From Actinoplanes sp. TFC3 (lineage in GTDB: Bacteria; Actinomycetota; Actinomycetes; Mycobacteriales; Micromonosporaceae), in assembly GCF_001553785.1 (NCBI RefSeq), contig NZ_LOJP01000001.1, positions 796,990 to 834,129 of the forward strand: a stretch of 37,140 bases of DNA, written 5' to 3'. Position 1 is the stretch's first letter. Every line of letters starts with the position of its first letter. This document shows positions 6,749 through 13,993 of this stretch, piece by piece. Made by a program: the position numbers and the translations under genes. The notes beneath the pieces were generated by a model. That model searched no databases, was not told where the DNA came from, and saw only the letters and a program-made list of their open reading frames with translations.

Positions 6749-7171
6749 ATGGAGCAGCCGGAGCTGGGGTTCGCTGATGGACTGGCGCAGCTGTCGTTCG
6801 TGGTTCAGGATGCGCTGGCCCGGCGGGCGGCTGGTCACTACCTTTCGGTCACGCAGATGCGCCTTCTGACTGTTTTGTGCGGCCGGCGACCAGGCATCAG
6901 CGAACTCGCAGCGGCCCTTGACCTGGACAAGTCAAGCGTTACCGGCTTGGTGGACCGGGCGGCGGCGCGAGGCTGGGTGACCCGTGTGCGTAACGAAGCC
7001 GACCGGCGGGCTGTTGAGGTGGTGCTCACCGAGCAGGGCCGCAAGCTGGTTGGCGTGGTTGAGAAGAGGGTCGCCCGCGACATCGCCACGATTGTGGGTG
7101 GGTTGTCCGGTGCTGATCAGCGCAAGCTTGCGGCGCTGGCGAGCCGCGTTGTTGGTCGGGTCAACTCGTGA
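6749..7171 (+). CDS. MarR-family transcriptional regulator
   Basis: A 140-aa winged helix-turn-helix protein. Helix 1 is FADGLAQLSFVVQDAL; the HTH is ISELAAALDLDKSSVTGLVD; the wing carries TRVRNEADRRAVEVVLTEQG with the D-x-R pattern conserved in MarR; a C-terminal dimerisation helix follows (RKLAALASRVVGRV). Members act as dimers that release DNA when a small phenolic or oxidant ligand binds or a cysteine is oxidised. There is no conserved N-terminal cysteine, so a ligand-type rather than an OhrR-type mechanism is more likely. ATG 6749 is chosen because the homologous part begins there; its ribosome binding site is poor. It overlaps the 3' end of the convergent dienelactone-hydrolase-like gene by 11 bp. 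Such pairs are often regulator and target; here the genes converge, so control would be in trans. Confidence 0.9.
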   Translation: MEQPELGFADGLAQLSFVVQDALARRAAGHYLSVTQMRLLTVLCGRRPGISELAAALDLDKSSVTGLVDRAAARGWVTRVRNEADRRAVEVVLTEQGRKLVGVVEKRVARDIATIVGGLSGADQRKLAALASRVVGRVNS

Positions 7172-7736
7172 GAAAGGCCAGTACCCGCGACGTCAGCAGG
7201 GCCGCAGCCGAGGCGTCATAAGTGGGCAGGCTGCTGTCGGCGAACAGGTGCACATTGCCGGGATAAACGAAGAGGGTTGCGAGCGACGGATTGGCCGCGA
7301 CCAGATCCTGAGCCGCTTTCAGGTCACCGTCGCCGGCGAAGATTTCGTCGTTTTCCATGCCGTGGATCTGGACGGGGACAGTGGCGGGCCAGGCGGACCC
7401 GAACTCGGTTGGTGGCAGGCAGGATTCGAAAAACAATGCACCCGCTGCGCCCGGCCGGGTCTGGGCCAACTGTTGGGCGGGCATGACGCCTAATGAATAG
7501 CCGGCGTAGACGAGGTCGGGGCCAAGCGAATCTGCCACAGCTACGCCGCGGGAAGCCAAGGCGCTGAAGCCTACCGACGACGCATAGGCCAATCCCTCGT
7601 CCAGGGTGGCGAACGTGCGGCCCTCATAAAGGTCCGGCGTGTGCACGGTATGACCGGCATCCCGCAAGGTATCGGCGAAGTCAATCAAGCCCGGGGTCAG
7701 GCCCTGCGCATGATGGAAGAAAAGAAGCTCAGCCAC
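7161..7736 (-). CDS. Dienelactone hydrolase family alpha/beta hydrolase
   Basis: A 191-aa single-domain alpha/beta hydrolase of the usual length for dienelactone-hydrolase-like proteins. The start MAELLFFHHAQGLTPGLIDF matches the first strand and oxyanion region. The nucleophile elbow is GYSLG with Ser81, where classical DLH enzymes have Cys. Asp130 (in MENDE) and His163 (in PGNVHLF) complete the triad. There is no signal peptide, so it is cytoplasmic. Substrate unknown: the Ser nucleophile suggests an esterase or hydrolase not restricted to dienelactones. GTG 7736 is preceded by ggaggtacc, a strong ribosome binding site that lies inside the last codons of the upstream permease pseudogene, so the two were probably co-translated. 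Confidence 0.9.
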   Translation of the reverse strand: MAELLFFHHAQGLTPGLIDFADTLRDAGHTVHTPDLYEGRTFATLDEGLAYASSVGFSALASRGVAVADSLGPDLVYAGYSLGVMPAQQLAQTRPGAAGALFFESCLPPTEFGSAWPATVPVQIHGMENDEIFAGDGDLKAAQDLVAANPSLATLFVYPGNVHLFADSSLPTYDASAAALLTSRVLAFLTS

Positions 7737-9074
7737 GGTACCTCCTGATAGAAGCGACGCCGGTCAACACCAACCACACCACAAGAACGCTGAGCCCAAA
7801 ACTTCCCACGCCTGGCCACCGAGGAAGCGGCAGGCCAGGGGCGGAGAGCGGCAGAGCCCAGCCGGTCAAGTGCCACGTCAGCAGGGCAATCCAACAGCCA
7901 GGAAAACCAGCATGGGGTACGTCCAAAGCCCCACCACCCGAACAGCCGGTCCACCCAATCCTTGCAGCCGCAGCGTCTGAAGGCCGGACCGCGCAACGGA
8001 ACCGCCGAGAACAATCGGCAGTCACCACCAGCCCGGCTTTGCGTAATCGGCTCAGGATGTCCGGCGGTGCCGCGGGGGACAGCCACCCTTGACCGGCAGT
8101 AGCGAAGTCCGGGGCGACGGAGAGGCGATCGGCGTATTCAAAAGGTCGGCCAGCGCGCCGGTGCCGCCCAGGCCGGGAATGGCGGGCAACGAAGCCTCAG
8201 CGAACACTGACATTGGTCTGCCGTCCAGCCCGTTGAGGGCCGGGCCGTTGAGAACCGGCCCGGCAACGGCAATGGGCAGCGGACAGGGGGCATCAACCGG
8301 GCGCACCAGTACGCCGTCGGGTGGCTATCTCGGTGCCGTGCAGAATCAGCGGGGCTGGGGCGGCTGGTGTCGACGGCGAGGGCGGGTATACCGGGGAAAC
8401 GCCTGACTGCCATGGCGTACGAACCCGCTGGGTCGGCTTTCTGCACAGCGGCCAGCAAATCGTGGCGGGTTACGTCGGCTACAGAAATGACCCGGCCGGC
8501 GCCGGTGCTGAGATGGGCTTCCACATCGCGGTCACGAACGGCGGTGCCGTGGGCGCAGACGACATAACCGATGGTTGCCCCGGCCGCCGTGACCAAGGCG
8601 AACAACCGGGCCGCACCGGGGCGCCGGGATACGTGGAAACCGGCGAGCGCGGCGCCCAGGGATCCGCGTCGGTGTGCAGGGTGTCGTCGAAGCCGGGCTC
8701 GTAGGTGGCGACCACCCGCAGTTTCACGGGTTCGGTGAGCGTGCTGCCGATCGTCAAACGCAGCCGCTGGGCGGTGGCCGCTCCTACTGCTATCTCGCCG
8801 GGCGCAGCTGAGTACGTACCGGTAAGCCTCGTTCTTGAACAGAAGTCGGCGCGGTAGGCGAGCTTGGAATGTGCAGGTCAGTGGCGGTGCGGGCGCGAAA
8901 GTCGGCGAGGGCCCGATCCGGATTGCCGTTGAGGGGAACCGAGCGGTGCAGGGTGACGGTCCGGGCATACCAGGGGCCGGCGGCTGCTGCGGCTGCCAGC
9001 AGGGCAGCGATGAACAGCAAAGCGACCGACTGGGCAGCGCGGGCTCGCACCGCGGCTGGGAAGCCGGCTTTCAT
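7729..9074 (-). pseudogene. FtsX/MacB-type ABC transporter permease, heavily degraded
   Basis: Pieces of one large permease appear in order but in different frames. The N-terminus is MKAGFPAAVRARAAQSVALL with a first membrane helix and PWYARTVTLHRSV (9074-8790). A periplasmic piece, GEIAVGAATAQRLRL plus LRVVATYEPGFDDTLHTD, follows (about 8800-8640). It is joined to the C-terminal half, GAALAGFHVSRRPGAARLFA, and HGTAVRDRDVEAHLSTGAGR (about 8660-8380), then LNGPALNGLDGRPMSVFAEA (about 8270-8200), then a last membrane segment, GVGSFGLSVLVVWLVLTGVA (to 7729). About 1.35 kb remain of what is normally 2.4-3 kb, with several frameshifts and deletions. No ATPase partner is adjacent. Family identity rests on the pattern of these pieces. 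Confidence 0.75.
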
Positions 9075-9106
9075 GAGACACTCGTCGATATTCTCAAGGA
9101 GGCTAT

Positions 9107-11266
9107 GTGAGGCGAGTTCTGACTGCTGCCGCGGTCGCTGCTGCCGCTGTGCTGGTCGTTACCGGGCCGGCAGAGGCGCATCCGAAAGTCACGGGAACCT
9201 ATTCGGCCGGCACTACCGCGTGGCAGCCGTTGGACACGGCGGTCCGCGGAACCCCGGATGCCACGGTAGTGGTTGACCCGAGCCAGACCCGGCAGCGCTA
9301 TGCCGGCATCGGCTTCTCGCTGGACGAGACGAGCGTGTCCAACCTCTGGAAGCTCACCGCGGCCGAGCGGAACCGGGCCATCAGGTTGCTGGTGGATCCG
9401 CGCACGGGTGCGGGCCTCGACCGGTTCCGGCTGACGATCGGCAGCCCGGATCTCATCGAGCATCTGCCGTTCTGGTCCTATGACGAACTCCCTCCAGGAG
9501 TCAGTAAAGACTTCTCCTTGAAGTACTTCTCGATTCAGCGCGACATCGATCTGCACATAGTCGACACGATCAAGCTGATTCAGCGCTACAACCCGCGGGC
9601 GACTTTCTTCGCGTCGGCGTGGAGTGCGCCCGCCTGGATGAAGACGAACAACAAGTTCACCGGCGAGGTGGCGTTGCTGCCCGGCAGCACGTCGTCGTAT
9701 TACCAGGTGGGCAAGCTGCGGGACGACTGCATTGAGGTTTTCGCGCGGTACTACGTCAAGTACTTGCGGTCGTACGCGAAGCAGGGCGTTGATATCGACG
9801 CGCTGACACTGCTGAACGAGCCCGGAATGGATGTCGTTTATCCGGCGATGGACATCAGCGTGGCGCAGCAGCAGAAGCTGGCGGTCGCCATCAAGCGGGA
9901 ACTCGCGGCGGCGCGGCTGGACACCGACCTTTACGTGCACGATTTCAACTTCTGGGATTGGCGCGACCCGAACAGCACCGGGACCAAGAACTATTACCGG
10001 ATCTTCAACGACCCGAAGGCACTGCGGGCGGCCGATGCGATCGCTTTCCACCCGTACTGGGGTGATCCGAAGGTCATGCGCGACGCCTACGAGCAATACG
10101 GCAAGCCGGTGCACCTGACCGAGACCAGCGACCTGAGCCCGGCGACGATTCTCGACTATTTCCGGCTCGACGCCAGCTCGTATGTGACGTGGGCGCAGAC
10201 CACCGACCAGGACGGCGGCACGCTGCACTGGACCGACAAGCGCGACAACAACCTGGATTGGGAAGAAATCGGCCGTACCACGAAGTGGCCGGACCGCCTG
10301 GTGAAAGTCGACACCACCACGCGCACGTTCACGGTCCGCAATGAGCTTTATGCGATGGGGCAGTTCGCCAAATACCTGACCCCTGATTTCGTACGGGTGG
10401 AGAGCAGCGCGACCAGCGCCGGGATCAGCAACGTGGTCTACCGCGATCACAACGACTACGTGGCGATCGTGGGCAACAGCAACCCGGCCGCCAAGAAGGT
10501 CCGCGTGCTCGTGGCGGACAAGTCGTTCCTGGTGAACGTGCCAGCCGGGGCATACGCGACGTACCGCTGGAAATCGCGGGTGCCGTCGCAGCGCAACCAT
10601 GCCCCGGTCCTCTCCCCGGTCGCCGATGTGGCGGCGGACCAGTACGCCACCACGCAGTTCCGGCTGCACGGCACCGACCGTGATGGCGACCCGCTGTCCT
10701 ACTACGCGGTTGACCTGCCGGCCGGGGTGAGCCTCGACGCCACCACCGGGCTGGTCACGCTCACCCCCACCACTGCCGGTACGCAGGACTTGACGTTCTA
10801 TGTCACCGACGGGCGGGCCCGGGCTCAGGTCAGCGTGCAGGTGAACGTGGTTCCCCGCGGTGCGCCGGTGGGGGTGCGCGTCGAAGCTGAGGCGTACACC
10901 GCTCAGCACGGCTGGACCGAGGGCGGGGCGAATTTCGTGGAGAACACCGCCTCGGCCAGCGGCGGCAAGAACGTGGGCTGGACCGCGGCCGGCAACTGGC
11001 TGCAGTACCGGATCGACGTCGCCGAGCCGGGAACGTACAACCTGGAATTGCGGGCCGCTAACGGATCGGGTGCGGCGGCTGCGGGTGCGGTTTCCTTCCG
11101 CGATGCCGCCGGTGCCGTGCTCGCCACTGTTGACGTGCCCGACACCGGCGGCTGGGCCGCGTACCAGTCAGTGCAGGCCACGGTCGACTTGGCCGCGGGC
11201 GACCAGATCGTGACCGTTTACTGCGAGACCGGCGGGTTCAACCTCGACTATTTCCGGCTGAGTTAG
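9107..11266 (+). CDS. Secreted GH30-type glycosidase with Ig-like domain and CBM6
   Basis: The 719-aa product starts with a signal peptide (MRRVLTAAAVAAAAVLVV, cleavage after AEA). Residues 50-490 form a GH30 (clan A) TIM barrel plus its beta side domain: QRYAGIGFSLDE at the entrance, SAWSAPAWMKTN, acid/base Glu238 in LLNEPGM, HPYWGD, and nucleophile Glu339 in HLTETSD. Residues 508-590 are a cadherin/Ig-like domain (NHAPVLSPVADV, GTDRDGDPLSYY). Residues 597-719 are a CBM6-type carbohydrate-binding module (VRVEAEAYTAQ, NVGWTAAGNWLQYRI, FNLDYFRLS). Likely an extracellular beta-glycanase, for example beta-1,6-glucanase or glucosylceramidase-like; the substrate cannot be told from sequence. GTG 9107 has aaggagg 4 nt upstream. 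It converges with the peptide gene, overlapping it by 4 bp. Confidence 0.92.
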   Translation: MRRVLTAAAVAAAAVLVVTGPAEAHPKVTGTYSAGTTAWQPLDTAVRGTPDATVVVDPSQTRQRYAGIGFSLDETSVSNLWKLTAAERNRAIRLLVDPRTGAGLDRFRLTIGSPDLIEHLPFWSYDELPPGVSKDFSLKYFSIQRDIDLHIVDTIKLIQRYNPRATFFASAWSAPAWMKTNNKFTGEVALLPGSTSSYYQVGKLRDDCIEVFARYYVKYLRSYAKQGVDIDALTLLNEPGMDVVYPAMDISVAQQQKLAVAIKRELAAARLDTDLYVHDFNFWDWRDPNSTGTKNYYRIFNDPKALRAADAIAFHPYWGDPKVMRDAYEQYGKPVHLTETSDLSPATILDYFRLDASSYVTWAQTTDQDGGTLHWTDKRDNNLDWEEIGRTTKWPDRLVKVDTTTRTFTVRNELYAMGQFAKYLTPDFVRVESSATSAGISNVVYRDHNDYVAIVGNSNPAAKKVRVLVADKSFLVNVPAGAYATYRWKSRVPSQRNHAPVLSPVADVAADQYATTQFRLHGTDRDGDPLSYYAVDLPAGVSLDATTGLVTLTPTTAGTQDLTFYVTDGRARAQVSVQVNVVPRGAPVGVRVEAEAYTAQHGWTEGGANFVENTASASGGKNVGWTAAGNWLQYRIDVAEPGTYNLELRAANGSGAAAAGAVSFRDAAGAVLATVDVPDTGGWAAYQSVQATVDLAAGDQIVTVYCETGGFNLDYFRLS

Positions 11267-11406
11267 GCGCAGAAGACGCAGGTTCCGTTCGGCGGGCCCC
11301 AGGCCTGTACGGCGTCCGCCGAACCGGAGCCCGAGACCTCAACAGCGGCGAACGTCAGCCCGGCGGCGATGGCCAGGGCGGCGATTATCTTGACGACACG
11401 TGACAT
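11263..11406 (-). CDS. 47-aa secreted peptide, candidate signalling pheromone
   Basis: A short frame directly follows the TrmB/LuxR regulator. It encodes MSRVVKIIAALAIAAGLTFA, an n-region with Arg and Lys plus a hydrophobic core, then a small-residue stretch with a likely signal peptidase site after SGSADA, and a 15-residue mature end, VQAWGPPNGTCVFCA. The end is compact and carries Trp, Gly-Pro-Pro and a C-x-x-C pair that could form a disulfide or be modified. The ATG is one base after the regulator stop (TGA-A-ATG), with ggggag about 8 nt upstream inside the regulator gene, so translation is surely coupled. The stop overlaps the convergent glycosidase stop. No homologue family is known to me; a pheromone role read by the adjacent regulators is inference. 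Confidence 0.75.
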   Translation of the reverse strand: MSRVVKIIAALAIAAGLTFAAVEVSGSGSADAVQAWGPPNGTCVFCA

Positions 11407-11407
11407 T

Positions 11408-12505
11408 TCAGGACTCCCCGTTGATAGATATGGACGGTGGTACAGCCACCTGCAAGGACCCCAAGGCGAGGCCCAGCTGGAATCTATTGTCGACTCCCAG
11501 GCGGTCCATGAGCGACCGTAATATTCCGGTCACCGATCGGGCGCTGATCCGTAGCCGCTGCGCTGCGGTGTGATCGGTGTGCCCGGCAGCTAGCAGAGTA
11601 ACGAGCTGACGCTCGCGCTCACTGAGTTCGATCGGCAGCAGGCCGGCGCGGTGCTCGGCCGCGGCGCTTTGCCAATGCCGGTCGAACAGGGCGATCAGCG
11701 CGTCCAGCACCCCCGCGTGCGCGACTTCGAGATAGCCGCGTTCGAGGTCCGCCGGGTCCGCCGGCAGCAGCGCCCGCTCGCGGTCGAAGACGAACAACTT
11801 GAGCGGGATGCCGGCCGACTCGTAGCGCTGGAACGAGGTGCCGTTGACCAGGTGACCGCTGACGTCGAGGTCGTCCCCGTCGGCAGGCGGCGGCATGAGC
11901 ACCCGGATCTGCACGCCGCGCTCGGCCATGGCGAGGTCGAGGGGCGATGCCGCGCGGGCCGACTCGGCATCGATCGCCTGAGCCGTGTTCATGCTCAGCA
12001 CGCGCCGTACCTTCGTGCCCGCCAGCTCGGCCAGGCGCCGCCGGGTCAGCTCCCGGCTCGGCAGGTAGCGCAGGCCCGCGGCGAACTCACCGGCGAGGCT
12101 CGGCAGCGTGTGCAGCGGAAGCGCGGCGGCAATGCCCGAATTGCGCAGAGCGCGCACCACGTCATGGTGCGACCTGATCGTGAATCGCGGGTCCACGACG
12201 TGCATGCGGCGCCGGCGCAGGTGCTCGACCACCACCGTGGCCGGGCGGGCCGTCCAGACGCGAGTGGTGGTGCGGGCGTCCGCAGTGGCCGCGGCGGCAC
12301 CGCATTCGCGCAGCTCGGCCAGCGCTTCGGCGGTGCGGCGGGCGGGGAGGCCCAGCTCCACCGCCAGGGTGCGCTCGGTGCGGGGACCGAACGTCACCAG
12401 GGTACGAAAGACCAGATCGGCGTTGCTGGAGAGTCCCCAACGGACCAGGGACGGAACAGCGGCGCCGAGGGGGACCAGGGTGGGCGTCACTCCATCGATT
12501 CTCAT
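11408..12505 (-). CDS. Transcriptional regulator: TrmB-like winged helix plus LuxR HTH
   Basis: A 365-aa cytoplasmic protein. Residues 15-85 form a winged HTH like those of TrmB or sugar-type regulators (SSNADLVFRTLVTFGPRTER, LAVELGLPARRTAEALAELR). A middle domain (about 150-285) has the feel of the PLD-like effector region of such proteins: RRVLSMNTAQAIDAESA, GVQIRVLMPP, GIPLKLFVFDRERALLPADP. The C-terminal LuxR HTH (about 295-350) is LSERERQLVTLLAAGHTDHT, then ISARSVTGILRSLMDRLGVD. The same HTH sequence is almost repeated in the upstream 90-aa protein, so these are paralogues. ATG 12505 lies 8 nt after that gene's stop, and the secreted-peptide gene begins 1 nt after this stop. The central domain is the plausible ligand sensor. 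Probable operon of three genes. Confidence 0.88.
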   Translation of the reverse strand: MRIDGVTPTLVPLGAAVPSLVRWGLSSNADLVFRTLVTFGPRTERTLAVELGLPARRTAEALAELRECGAAAATADARTTTRVWTARPATVVVEHLRRRRMHVVDPRFTIRSHHDVVRALRNSGIAAALPLHTLPSLAGEFAAGLRYLPSRELTRRRLAELAGTKVRRVLSMNTAQAIDAESARAASPLDLAMAERGVQIRVLMPPPADGDDLDVSGHLVNGTSFQRYESAGIPLKLFVFDRERALLPADPADLERGYLEVAHAGVLDALIALFDRHWQSAAAEHRAGLLPIELSERERQLVTLLAAGHTDHTAAQRLRISARSVTGILRSLMDRLGVDNRFQLGLALGSLQVAVPPSISINGES

Positions 12506-12513
12506 CGAGACGG

Positions 12514-12786
12514 CTAGCCTTCGCCTCCGACGGACGGACCGGGAAGGTTGGCCTTGCGGAGGAACCCAAGGGCAAGTCCAAGCTGAAACCGGTTGTCCAC
12601 GCCGAGCCGGTCCATGAGGTTGCGCAGGATGTTCGTCACCGAACGCGCGCTGATGCCGAGCTGCTCGGCCGCGGAGACGTCGGTGTGCCCCTGCGCGAGC
12701 AGAGCCACCAACTCCCGCTCGCGGTCGGACAGAATGATCTTCGGCAAAGTGCCTGCTCCGTTCGGGGGTGAGGTCATCGGCCGCAT
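12514..12786 (-). CDS. Stand-alone LuxR-type HTH protein
   Basis: A 90-aa protein consisting of a short disordered start and a single LuxR/GerE DNA-binding domain: LSDRERELVALLAQGHTDVS, ISARSVTNILRNLMDRLGVD, NRFQLGLALGFL. It shares nearly the whole domain with the C-terminus of the next gene (LMDRLGVDNRFQLGLALG is identical), so it probably binds the same DNA and may compete with or form heterodimers with it. No receiver or ligand domain is present. ATG 12786 or ATG 12777 (MTSPP) could be the start; neither has a good ribosome binding site. First gene of the putative regulator-regulator-peptide operon. Confidence 0.88.
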   Translation of the reverse strand: MRPMTSPPNGAGTLPKIILSDRERELVALLAQGHTDVSAAEQLGISARSVTNILRNLMDRLGVDNRFQLGLALGFLRKANLPGPSVGGEG

Positions 12787-13121
12787 GGAATCACAGGCCC
12801 GCGGCGCTGGTCCAGCACTTGGCGGTGCCGGTGGCGCCGATTGCGCTAAACCGCAGCCGCGGCGTTGCGGTATCCCGCAAATTCAGTCCTCGCGGCCCGC
12901 GGTTCGTTGACCTCTTGGCAGGCTCTCAGCACTCTTAGCGAGGACGAAGAACGGTCCGGCGGTGCTCCCGCCGGGCGCCGGGTCGCCGCCCGGGCACCGC
13001 CGCCACGGGCCCCGGCCGCGACGCGGGCCGGCTCCGACGTTCAGACGGGGGACGTCGGAACCGGCCCACCGGTTCGCCTATTTCGCCGTTTTCGCCCATG
13101 ATCATGGTCTTTCGGGGCGTA
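12787..13121. other. Divergent intergenic region between regulator operon and peptidase
   Basis: This 335-bp stretch should hold promoters in both directions. It contains a strong hairpin (13025-13067), another GC-rich potential hairpin around 12960-12999, and the palindrome catgatcatg at 13097-13106. I see no supported gene. On the minus strand an open frame ending 4 nt before the LuxR-HTH start (stop at 12791-12793) has no clear start or signal peptide. I checked for a c-di-AMP (ydaO) riboswitch because it often precedes LysM and resuscitation-type genes; its conserved blocks are not present. Confidence 0.5.
13025..13067. repeat. Long GC-rich hairpin upstream of the LysM peptidase
   Basis: Arms gggccggctccgacgt (13025-13040) and acgtcggaaccggccc (13052-13067) pair over 16 bp with one mismatch, around an 11-nt loop. 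It ends 54 nt before the peptidase start. It could be a leader structure or the terminator of an unseen small transcript. Confidence 0.8.
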
Positions 13122-13955
13122 ATGGTCGACGTGAAGAAAATGCTCCTCGCCTTCCTCACCGTCCTGACCCTCCCGTTCGGGCCTGCTGTGGCAGCGGAGG
13201 CGGCACCAGCCGTCGTGCAGTCGTCACCGTCGGCCGCGGCGGTGCCGTACCACATTGTCAGGCCCGGCGAGACCATCAAGAAGATCGCGGCGTTCTACCA
13301 CATCACCCCGGCGCAGCTACGTGCCTGGAACGGGATCATCAAGCCGAACCAGCCGGCCGTCGACGGGGTGCTCAACCTGGCCAAACCGCAGGCCCAGCTG
13401 GCCGGCTGGCGCACGTGGGCCGAGGGGGTCACCCCGGGACAGGTCAACTGGGACCCGGCGGCGAAGTGTCCGGTCGTACCAGCAAAGCTGCGCAAGGTAT
13501 GGGTGACCTACATCGACTTCTACGGCGCCTCGCACCTGGGCAGCGTGGTGGTCAACCAGGCCATCGCCGCGCAGACCCAGCGGGTGTTCCGGGTGCTCTA
13601 CCGGATGCGCTTCCGGATCCAGGGCATGAGTCCGATGTCGCTGAACGCGCCATACCTGAGTGACATGGGTACGGTCACAGCCGGCTACAGCTGCCGCAAG
13701 GTCGCCGGCACCCAGACGCTGTCGCAGCACGCGTACGGCATGGCGATCGACATCAACCCGGTGCAGAACCCAATGATCCGCGGCACGTCCATCGACCCGG
13801 TGAACGGCTCGACGTTCCTGGCCCGCGCGGCTTACCGGCGGGGCATGGTGCACGCTGCCGGTGCGGTGCGCGCCTTCACCGCCAACGGCTTCTACTGGGG
13901 CGGGCGCTGGCACAGCCTGAAGGACTACATGCACTTCAGCCCGACGAACAAGTGA
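13122..13955 (+). CDS. Secreted LysM plus M15 peptidase (VanY-like)
   Basis: A 277-aa protein with a signal peptide (KKMLLAFLTVLTLPFGPAVA, cleaved near AEA). One LysM module (about 43-88: YHIVRPGETIKKIAAFYHIT, LRAWNGIIKPNQ) binds peptidoglycan. The C-terminal domain carries the zinc site of M15-type D-Ala-D-Ala or L-Ala-D-Glu peptidases: SQHAYGMAIDIN (S-x-H-x3-G-x-A-x-D) and KDYMHF, with GFYWGGRW before the last His. It acts outside the membrane on peptidoglycan cross-bridges or stems. ATG 13122 has gggg 5 nt upstream; GTG 13131 is the alternative and also leaves a full signal peptide. A strong hairpin terminator follows at once. Confidence 0.9.
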   Translation: MVDVKKMLLAFLTVLTLPFGPAVAAEAAPAVVQSSPSAAAVPYHIVRPGETIKKIAAFYHITPAQLRAWNGIIKPNQPAVDGVLNLAKPQAQLAGWRTWAEGVTPGQVNWDPAAKCPVVPAKLRKVWVTYIDFYGASHLGSVVVNQAIAAQTQRVFRVLYRMRFRIQGMSPMSLNAPYLSDMGTVTAGYSCRKVAGTQTLSQHAYGMAIDINPVQNPMIRGTSIDPVNGSTFLARAAYRRGMVHAAGAVRAFTANGFYWGGRWHSLKDYMHFSPTNK

Positions 13956-13960
13956 GAAAG

Positions 13961-13989
13961 TGGCCCGGCTCCACGGGGGAGCCGGGCCA
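13961..13989. terminator. Bidirectional hairpin terminator
   Basis: A perfect 12-bp stem (tggcccggctcc and ggagccgggcca) around a 5-nt loop, 5 nt after the peptidase stop and 4 nt before the stop of the convergent LVIVD gene. No T-run, as is common in actinomycetes. It can serve both genes. Confidence 0.9.
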
Positions 13990-13993
13990 TCCT

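Noticed and set aside
9071..10909. A 612-codon open frame on the minus strand
   Set aside because: Antisense to the GH30 gene whose catalytic motifs are certain; the Arg/His/Val-rich product looks like complementary translation.
12791..12900. A second secreted peptide just before the LuxR-HTH gene, ending in KCWTSAAGL
   Set aside because: The frame ends 4 nt before the regulator start, which is suggestive, but it has no ATG or GTG with a ribosome binding site and no hydrophobic signal segment.
12787..13121. c-di-AMP (ydaO-type) riboswitch before the LysM peptidase
   Set aside because: Position and gene type fit, but I could not find the conserved GGGGGACCCA-, GGTGAAT- and CAGCTAACC-like blocks.
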